Source: Sabellastarte sp. h YS-2021
Taxonomy: Eukaryota > Annelida > Polychaeta > Sabellida > Sabellidae
Reading direction: 5' to 3'
Assembly: GCA_964017235.1 (NCBI GenBank)
Contig: OZ024928.1
Span: forward strand, 89,399,566-89,463,565
DNA length: 64,000 bases
Positions 22,601-34,600 of the stretch are shown one piece after another. Under the pieces are notes generated by a model. It had not been told where the DNA came from, made no database searches, and saw only the letters and a list, made by a program, of their open reading frames with translations. The translations under genes and the position numbers were made by a program. Positions within the stretch are counted from its first letter, which is position 1; each line of letters opens with the position of its first letter.

Positions 22601-25600
22601 GGCAAAATTTTCGACCCACAGGGGATCTAAGGAATGTAATATTTGCAATTTTCAAAAAAATTTCCCCTCCCCAAAAATGGCGGCCATTTTGAATTTTCGA
22701 ATTTTTGCCAAAAATGGCAAAACACAAATTTGCTTCTATCTCCTTAACCGTGCGAGATAGAGCGATTTCGGCAAAATTTTCGACCCACAGGGGATCTAAG
22801 GAATGCAATCTTTGCAATTTTCCAAAAATTTTCCCCTCCCCAAAAATGGCGGCCATTTTGAATTTTCGAATTTTTGCCAAAAATGGCAAAACACTAATTT
22901 GCTTCTATCTCCTTAACCGTGCGAGATAGAGCGATTTCGGCAAAATTTTCGACACACAGGGTATCTAAGCAATGCAATCTTTGCAATTTTCAAAATATTT
23001 TCCCCTCCCCAAAAATGGCGGCCATTTTGAATTTTTGCCAAAAATGGCAAAACACAAATTTGCTTCTATCTCCTTAACCGTGCGAGATAGAGCGATTTCG
23101 TCGAAATTTTCGACCCACAGGGTATCTAAGGAATGTAATATTTGCAATTTTCAAAAAATTTTCCCCTCCCCAAAAATGGCGGCCATTTTGAATTTTCGAA
23201 TTTTTGCCAAAAATGGCAAAACACAAATTTGCTTCTATCTCCTTAACCGTGCGAGATAGAGCGATTTCGTCGAAATTTTCGACCCACAGGGTATCTAAGG
23301 AATGCAATCTTTGCAATTTTCCAAAAATTTTCCCCTCCCCAAAAATGGCGGCCATTTTGAATTTTCGAATTTTTGCCAAAAATGGCAAAACACAAATTTG
23401 CTTCTATCTCCTTAACCGTGCGAGATAGAGCGATTTCGTCGAAATTTTCGACCCACAGGGTATCTAAGGAATGTAATATTTGCAATTTTCAAAAAAATTT
23501 CCCCTCCCCAAAAATGGCGGCCATTTTGAATTTTCGAATTTTTGCCAAAAATGGCAAAACACAAATTTGCTTCTATCTCCTTAACCGTGCGAGATAGAGC
23601 GATTTCGGCAAAATTTTCGACCCACAGGGGATCTAAGGAATGCAATCTTTGCAATTTTCCAAAAATTTTCCCCTCCCCAAAAATGGCGGCCATTTTGAAT
23701 TTTCGAATTTTTGCCAAAAATGGCAAAACACTAATTTGCTTCTATCTCCTTAACCGTGCGAGATAGAGCGATTTCGGCAAAATTTTAGACGCACAGGGTA
23801 TCTAAGCAATGCAATCTGCAATTTTCAAAATATTTTCCCCTCCCCAAAAATGGCGGCCATTTTGAATTTTCGAATTTTTGCCAAAAATGGCAAAACACAA
23901 ATTTGCTTCTATCTCCTTAACCGTGCGAGATAGAGCGATTTCGTCGAAATTTTCGACCCACAGGGTATCTAAGGAATGCAATCTTTGCAATTTTCAAAAA
24001 ATTTTCCCCTCCCCAAAAATGGCGGCCATTTTGAATTTTCGAATTTTTGCCAAAAATGGGAAAACACAAATTTGCTTCTATCTCCTTAACCGTGCGAGAT
24101 AGAGCGATTTCGTCGAAATTTTCGACCCACAGGGTATCTAAGGAATGCAATCTTTGCAATTTTCCAAAAATTTTCCCCTCCCCAAAAATGGCGGCCATTT
24201 TGAATTTTCTAATTTTTGCCAAAAATGGCAAAACACAAATTTGCTTCTATCTCCTTAACCGTGCGAGATAGAGCGATTTCGGCAAAATTTTCGACACACA
24301 GGGTATCTAACCAATGCAATCTTTGCAATTTTCAAAATATTTTCCCCTCCCCAAAAATGGCGGCCATTTTGAATTTTTGCCAAAAATGGCAAAACACAAA
24401 TTTGCTTCTATCTCCTTAACCGTGCGAGATAGAGCGATTTCGTCGAAATTTTCGACCCACAGGGTATCTAAGGAATGTAATATTTGCAATTTTCAAAAAA
24501 TTTTCCCCTCCCCAAAAATGGCGGCCATTTTGAATTTTCGAATTTTTGCCAAAAATGGCAAAACACAAATTTGCTTCTATCTCCTTAACCGTGCGAGATA
24601 GAGCGATTTCGTCGAAATTTTCGACCCACAGGGTATCTAAGGAATGCAATCTTTGCAATTTTCCAAAAATTTTCCCCTCCCCAAAAATGGCGGCCATTTT
24701 GAATTTTCGAATTTTTGCCAAAAATGGCAAAACACAAATTTGCTTCTATCTCCTTAACCGTGCGAGATAGAGCGATTTCGTCGAAATTTTCGACCCACAG
24801 GGTATCTAAGCAATGCAATATTTGCAATTTTCAAAAAAATTTCCCCTCCCCAAAAATGGCGGCCATTTTGAATTTTCGAATTTTTGCCAAAAATGGCAAA
24901 ACACAAATTTGCTTCTATCTCCTTAACCGTGCGAGATAGAGCGATTTCGGCAAAATTTTCGACGCACAGGGTATCTAAGCAATGCAATCTTTGCAATTTT
25001 CAAAATATTTTCCCCTCCCCAAAAATGGCGGCCATTTTGAATTTTTGCCAAAAATGGCAAAACACAAATTTGCTTCTATCTCCTTAACCGTGCGAGATAG
25101 AGCGATTTCGTCGAAATTTTCGACCCACAGGGTATCTAAGGAATGTACTCTTTGCAATTTTCCAAAAATTTTCCCCTCCCCAAAAATGGCGGCCATTTTG
25201 AATTTTCGAATTTTTGCCAAAAATGGCAAAACACAAATTTGCTTCTATCTCCTTAACCGTGCGAGATAGAGCGATTTCGTCGAAATTTTCGACCCACAGG
25301 GTATCTAAGCAATGCAATATTTGCAATTTTCAAAAAAATTTCCCCTCCCCAAAAATGGCGGCCATTTTGAATTTTCGAATTTTTGCCAAAAATGGCAAAA
25401 CACAAATTTGCTTCTATCTCCTTAACCGTGCGAGATAGAGCGATTTCGGCAAAATTTTCGACGCACAGGGTATCTAAGCAATGCAATCTTTGCAATTTTC
25501 AAAATATTTTCCCCTCCCCAAAAATGGCGGCCATTTTGAATTTTTGAATTTTTGCCAAAAATGGCAAAACACAAATTTGCTTCTATCTCCTTAACCGTGC

Positions 25601-28600
25601 GAGATAGAGCGATTTCGTCGAAATTTTCGACCCACAGGGTATCTAAGGAATGTACTCTTTGCAATTTTCCAAAAATTTTCCCCTCCCCAAAAATGGCGGC
25701 CATTTTGAATTTTCGAATTTTTGCCAAAAATGGCAAAACGCAAATTTGCTTCTATCTCCTTAACCGTGCCAGATAGAGTGATTTCGTCAAAATTTTCGAC
25801 CCACAGGGTATCTGAGCATTGTACTCTTGGTAATTTCTAAAAAATTTTCCCCTCCCCTAAAATGGCGGCCATTTTGAATTTTCAAATTTTTGCCAAAAAT
25901 GGCAAAACACAAATTTGCTTCTATCTCCTTAACCATGCGAGATAGAGCGATTTCGTCGAAATTTTCAACCCACAGGGTATCTAAGGAATGTAATCTTTGC
26001 AATTTTCAAAAAATTTTCCCCTCCCCAAAAATGGCAGCCATTTTGAATTTTCGAATTTTTGCCCAAAATGGAAAAACACAAACTGGCCTTAACCGTGCAA
26101 AATAGAGTTATTTTGTTGAAATTTTCGACCCATAGGGTATCTAAGAAATGTACTCTTGGCAATTTTCAAAAAAATTTCCTTTTCCCAATAATGGCGGCCA
26201 TTTTGAATTTTCAAATTTTTGCCAAAAATAGAAAAACAGGAATTGGCTTCTATCTTCTTAACCGTGCAAGATAGAGTGATTTCGTCAAAATTTTCAACCC
26301 AACCAATGCAAAAAGGCATGAAGCTGAAATAAATTACATCTACACTATCAAATATTTAAGCATCATTGATATATTTTACAAATGAAACAGGGTCTTGTAA
26401 GACTACTGTACAATTTGGGCAAAAGGTTCATGGGTGGACATTACACATGATAATGTGTGTTCTTCTATGCTATCCTGTTTCTATTCGCATCTACTATCAA
26501 CAGGGCGGCCTATTTCTAGTTATATTTATGTCCACCCACTGAGGGGTGGACATATTATTTTTGCTTTTTCCACCGTCCGGCCGTCCCACTTGGTTTCCAG
26601 ACATTTTAGGCAACAGTTCTTATCCTATGTTTACCAAATTTGGCATGCAGGTTTATTGGGTTAATAGCTTGTATGGGATTGCTTTTGGTGATGATAGCTC
26701 TATAGCTAACTGAGTAATAGCTACTTTGCTACTTTTGAGTATCTCTTTGGTTTCCAGACATTTTAAGGAATGCTATTAAACCTATCTTTCTGAAATTTGG
26801 TATGGAGGTTCATTGGGTTAATAGCTTGTATGGGATTGCTTTTGGGGGTAATTGCTTCATAGATGAGTGAGTAATTATATCCCCAGACGAAAGTCGGGGA
26901 TATATTGGATTCAGGTCCGTCGCGCCGCCGCCGCCGCCACCGCCGCCGTAGAAATTTCCTTGTGGACGCGATAACTCAAAAACAAATTAATATTTTTTTT
27001 TCAAACTTGGTACACATGTTAAGGGTGCCCAAAGGAAGATCCCTATTTTAAGGTGACCTTAAACTCCCAGTAAAAAAGAACTTATGGCCACCTTAAGGTC
27101 AGAAATTGCACTTTTGGCCACTTAGAGCCCTGTAGGTCACAAACTATGATGCTCAGCTGGGTGAAATTTTACCTGACAACACATTAATATGTTCTTAGTA
27201 CATGTGCCAAAAATCATGACTTTAAGTTGAGGAGAAAATTGTGTTTGAGGCCCATAAATACCCCCACTTAGGGATTTTTTGCTATACTTTTCACATATTT
27301 TGCCCTATAATTTGGAAGTGATAATTCTGATGAGTCTCAAACTGCGCTAGGTATAACTTTGATATGTAATCCTTGTCTGTAGAAAATTTTAGGGCTGTAG
27401 GTTTACCCAAAGGGGTCGACTTAAGGTCTCAAAAGTGCCCACAGAGACCCAATTTATGCACTTTTTGCCACTTTCAAGCACTGTAGCTTTCAAACTATGT
27501 CTCTCATCTAAGTTAAATATCATCTGGGAATATATCTATGTGTTTTCTTATATGTGCCCCAACATTTAGGCCTTTAATAGACAGTTAACGTGTGTATCAG
27601 GACCATAAACACCCACCCGAGTGACCCTTATAAGACATTTTTCACATCTTTTTCCCTGTAACTTGGAAATGGTAAGTCTGAGAAGTTTCAAACTGTATTA
27701 GATATATATTCTGTGTGTAATCTTAGTATGTAACAGATTTTAAGTCTGAAGCTTTAATTTTGAAGGTCAAATTGAGGTCTCTAAAAGGCTCCCAAAGACC
27801 CAATATTTGGACTTTTTGCTACTTTTAAGCCCTGTGACTGTCAAACTATGTGACTGATAGAGCTCAAATCCTATCTGAGAAGATATTAGTATGTTATTTT
27901 TATATGTGCCAAAAATTAAGGCTTTAAGAAGACATTTAACCTGTGTATGAGGACCATAAATCCCCACCCGAGTGACCATTTTTAGACATTTTTCACATAT
28001 TTTTCCCTGTAACTTGGAAATGGTAAGTCTAAGAAGTTTCAAACTGTATTAGATGCATATTCTATGTGTAATCTTAGTATGTGACAAATTTTAAGTCTGA
28101 AGCTTTAATTTGAAGGCCACATTTAGGTCTCTAGAAGGCCCCATAAAGACCCAGTATTTGGACTTTTTGCCAATTTTAAGGCCTGTGACTGTTAAACTAT
28201 GTGACTGATAGAGCTGAAATCTCATCTGGGAATACATTATTATGTTCTTTTTACATGTGCCAAAAATCAAGGCTTCAAGTAGACATTTAACCTGTGTATG
28301 AGGACCTTAAACACCCACCTGAGTGACCCTTTTAAGACATTTTTCACATATTTTGCTCTGTAACTTGGAAATGGTAAGTCTGAGAAGTTTCAAACTTTAT
28401 TAGATACATATTCTATGTGTAATCTTAGTATGTAACAAATTTTAAGTCTGAAGCTTTAATTTGAAAGCCACATCGAGATCTCTAAAAGGCCCACAATGAC
28501 CCAATATTTGGACTTTTTACCACCTTTAAGCCCTGTAACTGTTAAACTATGTGATTGATGGAGCTGAAATCCCATCTGGGAATGCATTATTATGTCCTTT

Positions 28601-31600
28601 TTACATATGCCGAAAATCAAGGTTTTTAGTAGACATTTAACCTGTGTATGAGGGCCATAGACACTCGCCCAAGTGCCTTTTTTGACATTTTTTCCGTATT
28701 TTGCCCTGTTATTTGGAAATGCTTAGTGTGACAAGTCTTAAACTGTATTATATATAATTTTGGTTTGTTATGTATGTCCCCCAAAAAGTTTCAGATCTGT
28801 AGTTTAATTGCTAAGGTCTCTTTAACAATTGTAAAATGCCCACAGAAACCCAATTTATGGATATTATGCCACTTTAAAGCCCAGTAACTGTCAAACTATG
28901 TGGGTTATAGAGCTGAAATCTTTGAATTTTTAAAAGGAAATGCCTGTCTATTTAAATTTTGAATATTAATAATGTTATGGCTATCTTAGTCTTTTAGGAA
29001 CTTATTTTTGTGTGTTATACCTCTGCTTGCTGAGTTTTTCACTTTTTAAAATGAAACTGGTTAAACATATTCAAGTAGACAAAATGGACACTTTAAGTGA
29101 GCTTTAAGTCCCAATATTAATGAAATTATATCCTTATGTAGTAAAACTAGGGGATTTTTAACCCTCAACTAGCCCAGTTTTATTCAACTTGCCTCAGTTA
29201 ATTTTGGCACAGCTCCTACAGTTATGAACTCATTTCAGTTGATAATCACATACTTAAAATTCTCAATTCTTTTTGTATTTGAGTACCCCTTTTATATAGA
29301 TTGTTTGTTTACCATTTATGCTCAACCCACATCCCCCACCCGGATTCCCCCCACCCACCTCTGGGACCTCCAGCTATATTGAGTGACACTAAATAAACAA
29401 AGGTATTTAATGATATCAGATGAGAAACAAAGAACTCAATGGGGTTGCAGATCTTGTGTAATAGTGAGAGAGGTGTGGAGAAGGGAAGAGGGGTGGGGGT
29501 GGGAGGTGGTGGGCTTCATTACATATAACACAAAGGGGAGTCAGAACTGAGATTGTGTCACATATTTAGGTTGCATATATATGGACCACATATATAGGTA
29601 TAGAGGAAATGAATAACTGAAAACAATTTGCAAATTCTAAAAATAATGTAATAAAATAATAATATAAATAATTTTTTTTTAAGTAATATTTTATTTGTGA
29701 ACAAATATAGAAACAGATATGCGCTTTTGGGATTATGAATTTTAGAATGGACATTGAATCATCAATCATTTAATACTTTGAAGGAAGATTGAAAAATATG
29801 ATGAGTTGAGTTAAAAATAATATTTTATTTGTCAACAAATATAGAAACAGATATGCTCTTTTGGGATTATTATTTTAGAATGGACATTCAATCATCAATC
29901 ATTTAAATACTTTGAAAATAGGTTTAGAGTTATCATTGCAGGAAGATTGAAAATATAATTTGAGTTATGTATTCGGTGTCTGGGGATACACCATCTTCCT
30001 TGGGGAGATATAAACAGAGTAGATTGATGTGCTGAAGTTCATATAATAATGGGTAATTATGTTTTAAAAAATTCCCGATCAAAACCTGTGGCGTGAGTGA
30101 TGACCTGTCTGGGGATATGTTGGCGCCGAGTTGGCCCAATCTAGTTAATTAAATAAATGAGTAATTGGCTATTTTGAATACTGAAAAAGGCAAATGTGCT
30201 CATATCTCCTAAACCGTGCGAGATAGAGCGATTTCGTCGAAATTTTCGCCCCACAGGGTATCTAAGGAATGTACTCTTTGCAATTTTCAAAAATTTTCCC
30301 CTCCCCAAAAATGGCGGCCGTTTTGAATTTTCGAATTTTCCCAAAAAATGGCAAAACACAAATTTGCTTCTATCTGCTTAACCGTGCGAGATAGAGCGAT
30401 TTCGTCAAAATTTTTGACTCACAGGGTGTCTAAGGAATGTTATCTTTGCAATTTTCAAAAAATTTTCCCCTCCCCAAAAATGGTGGCCATTTTGAATTTT
30501 TGCCAAAAATGGCAAAACACGAATTTCCTTCTATCTCCTTAACCGTGCGAGATAGAGCGATTTCGTCAAATTTTTTTACCCACAGGGTATCTAAGGAATG
30601 TAATCTTTGTAATTTTCAAAAAACTCCCCTCTCCAAAAATGGCGGCCATTTTGAATTTTCGAATTTTTGCCAAAAATGGCAAAACACTAATTTGCTTCTG
30701 TCTCCTTAACCGTGCGAGATATAGCGATTTCGTTGAAATTTTCGACCCACAGGGTATCTAAGGAATGTACTCTTTGCAATTTTCAAAAAATTTTCCCCTT
30801 CTCAAAAATGGCGGCCATTTTGAATTTTTGTCAAAAATGGCAAAACACAAATTTGCTTCTATCTCCTTAACCGTGCGAGATAGAGCGATTTCGTCAAAAT
30901 TTTCGACCCACACGGTATCTGAGCATTGTACTCTTGGCAATTTTTAAAAAATTTTCCCCTCCCCAAAAATGGTGGCCATTTTGAATTTTCGAATTTTGGA
31001 TAGAAAAACAGAAATTTGCTTCTATCTTCTTAACCGTGCAAGATAGAGTGATTTCATCAAAATTTTCGATCCAACCAATGCAAAAAGGCATGAAGCTGAA
31101 ATAATTTACATGTACACTAATAAATATTTAACCATCATTGATATATTTCACAAATGAAACAGGGTCTTGTAAGACTACTGTACAATTTTGGCAAAAGGTT
31201 CATGGGGTGGACATTACACATGATAATGTGTGTTCTTCTATGCTATCCTGTTTCTATTCATATGTCGCAGCTACTATCAACAGGGCGTCCTATTTCTAGT
31301 TTACACTGTCTGTTCTGAAAGTCTTGTGAACTTTATACTGCTTCACCTCTTCTATATCTCATGGTGTTCAATGCCACTTCCTCGGGCTGTGGGTACAGGC
31401 ATGTCGGATGCTATTTTTCTTTCATTGTGAAAGAATAATGAAAACCATCAAGAATTCTTAAGAACCGGTTATTGAAAACTTCAATACTTTTGTTTTTTTA
31501 TGAGCCGATACTTTATCAAAACAGTTATAAGCATGACCAGGTTTAACCATATCACTGATAAGAGTACTGAAAACTGGATTTTTTTTCTTTCCAAGTCTTG

Positions 31601-34600
31601 GAAACAAGTTCTAATTGGAAAAATAACCCAACCAATGCTAGATTCCTTGACTAAATGAGGTTACTGATGCAAGGATGCTGTTTATTGTCCCTTTAGGACT
31701 ATATGCCAAACTGCCGTGCTAAGGAAGGTGTGTCTAGCCTGGAAGGTGGTACAGAATTCTACCAGCAGTGCCTAAAGTTCCACCTGTCCTTGAACCTCAG
31801 TGCTGAGGAGGTGCATAAGATTGGTAGACAGGAGGTCTACAGGATAAGACAAGCCATGGAAGAGGTGAGCATTGAACCTCTTTGACCTTCAAAAAAGGTT
31901 CAGACAAGGTCATATTCTCAAATCTTATCATATTTAATTTTGGTTAATGGTCCGTGGAAGAGGTAAACAGAGTCAGTATAATCATTTTAAACTGGTGTGT
32001 ACATGATGTCTATGATTCAAATACTTGGACAAATCTGTATTGTTTATAAAACTTTCCAAATGTGAGAGAAACTATGTTGGTGACGAATGTACAAAATTTA
32101 GGAAAAAAAGGATATATAAACATAGGCAATCAGTTATGTCCCATACCAGCTCTGGAATCAGTCCAGTCTCTACACCCTTTTGTATTGATGGTCACAAATA
32201 TACTTGTATGAAATTTTCAGTACCAGAGTAGTGTACACTAAAGTTTGAACCCAATGATACGAAAACTTAGGAGACTGGGACCTCCTGTATCTGTGAACTT
32301 TTTAAAAGCATGTACATGCAGGTGGTTTCTGTGCTAAGTCCAAGAACCTTGCCTTCATTTATTAAATTTGCATTGTTACCGAGTTTTGTGATTAATTTCC
32401 ATACAATGGGAAATTTCACTTAGACGTAGATGCAATCATGACGTTGTTTGAAGAAGTTATATCCAGGTTTGAATGTGATTTTCATTTGATATTTAGAACA
32501 ATATATTAAATGCTTGTTGTGTTAACAGGTGATGAAAAAGATAGGATATCAAGGTGAATTTCGGGAATTCCTTCATCATTTAAGGACAAGCCAGGAATTT
32601 TACTACGATTCAAAGGTATATTCTTTGTAAAATAAGGTTTTCAAATATTAAGAATTTAACCATCCTAAATTAATATTCCAGTATTTTAATAAATTATACA
32701 AAATCTATTGTTCTTAAACTCAAGAAAGTATATGTAGAAACTGGTAGCTGGGATGCAGTCATATGGATATAGTCATTTGGTCAAGTGGGACAGAACAACT
32801 TTGAAATTTGCTTATCCGTTTTTGGATGACAGATGTCTATTTGTACTCCCCAATCAAATATCTCTGCAAACTCGATATCTCCGGCAAAGAGTCATAAACT
32901 ATGGAAAACTATGACCTGAAAGATAACATTTTCTTGGTGAATTTTCTCCGACTTAATCAGGTTTTGTTGTCCAACCCTTTTATTAACCCATAATTGAGGT
33001 GTCAGTTTTATCATTACTTTTTTTGGATGTTAAAATAATTCAAGAAATAGTACCTTTGTTAAAGGTTTTCAGTTTGAGGTCCACTATATTCTATCATATG
33101 GTAATGAAGTAAATGTGCACTACATTCACCTAAAATCATGGAGTATATAAGTAACATTTTCATTTTTCAGGAAGAACTTCTTGAGGGATTCAGAGACATC
33201 TGTTACAATAAAATTAGGCCAAAGCTGAGTGATCTGTTCCATAAAATACCAGAATCCAAGCTTGTGTATGTATATTTGTCATTAAACGTTTCTGTAAATT
33301 TGAAAAGGGGCATTCAGTCATTCTACAAATATTGGTGGATGTGACTTCATAATGTGTATTTGGGTCATCTTTCAAGTATGAAATCTGTTAAGTATGTCAT
33401 TCCAGATATTTGCTTATAGAAAGTCTATTAAAATTGTATTTTTTCTCCTTTTTTTTTCTCATTTGTTGTAACAATAATCTTTTCACCCCAGCATTGATGA
33501 AGTCCCCGAGTCCAGACCGAATGCACCCTTGGCTTACTACATGGCAGGAACACTGGATGGGTCAAGGCCTGGTGTGTACTTTGTCAACGCAAGCCGTCTG
33601 GACATGTGGTAAGGTTATAGTTATGTTGGTTTGTATTTTTAAATCTAGGGTTGGCACATCAGGGTTTCAGATTCGCGTCGGCCATCGGTCATTGACCGAA
33701 TTTTGCAACAAAACCCCGAATTTTAAGTAGAATATTAGGACATATTGTCCAAGTCGTATCCGTGGGCGATAATAGAAGATATAGACGTCTTTTTATTTAC
33801 AAAATATGAAGTCACGTTACAACCCTAAAATCTCGTGAGATCTACGTGATTTTAAATTTTTTTATTGTAGCAAGGTCTAGACGTATTTTATGAAATCTCG
33901 TGACAAGCCACGTGATCTGCAAGGATATCCCAGGGGAAATCCGTGTCCTCATATCTTCTCATGAATATTAATGACTTGGGTGCTATGGCCGTGAGTTCTC
34001 GAGTTTAAATTATTTGCTTTTCATCTATGCTTCCATTTTAAAAAATATTGCAAGGAAATCAAATGGAAAATCTGTGTCCTCATATCTTCTCATGAATATT
34101 AATGACTTGGGTGCTATGGCCGTGAGTTCTCGAGTTTAAATTATTTGATTTTCGTCTATGCTTCCATTTTAAAAAATATTGCAAGGAAATCAAATGGAAA
34201 ATCTGTGTCCTCATATCTTCTCATGAATATTAATGACTTGGGTGCTATGGCCGTGAGTTCTCGAGTTTAAATTATTTGATTTTCGTCTATGCTTCCATTT
34301 TAAAAAATATTGCAAGGAAATCAAATGGAAAATCTGTGTCCTCATATCTTCTCATGAATATTAATGACTTGGGTGCTATGGCCGTGAGTTCTCGAGTTTA
34401 AATTATTTGATTTTCGTCTATGCTTCCATTTTATAAAATATTGCAAGGAAATCCAAGGGAAAATCTGTGTCCTCATATCTTCTCATGAATATTAATTATG
34501 GTCGTCTGGTATTTTCGTGTAATTGTAGATTTTGTTTTCTGTAGGGTTCCACATAAATTTTACTGTAACATTCTGAATTTTTGCTTTGATTAATATTTCT

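Larger units (their letters stand above)
26527..31300 (+). mobile_element. Family A element A3, interrupted by a family E element
   Basis: Starts six bases after A2 ends: hairpin TATGTCCACCC / GGGGTGGACATA at 26,527. Its unique 5' part stops at 26,875 and resumes at 30,146 after the family E insert. About five diverged monomers follow (30,190-31,070), then the shared 3' part and CTATTTCTAG end (31,296-31,299). Its 3' flank (31,301 on) is a family B 3' end. Confidence 0.75.

Noticed and set aside
21261-25776. Dozens of 60-104-residue open frames on both strands in the 169-bp array
   Set aside because: They are translations of the repeat unit. The unit length is not a multiple of three, frames break every unit, and both strands look equally open.
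21260-26300. CRISPR-like array
   Set aside because: Units are contiguous 169-bp repeats without distinct spacers, in a eukaryotic intron.
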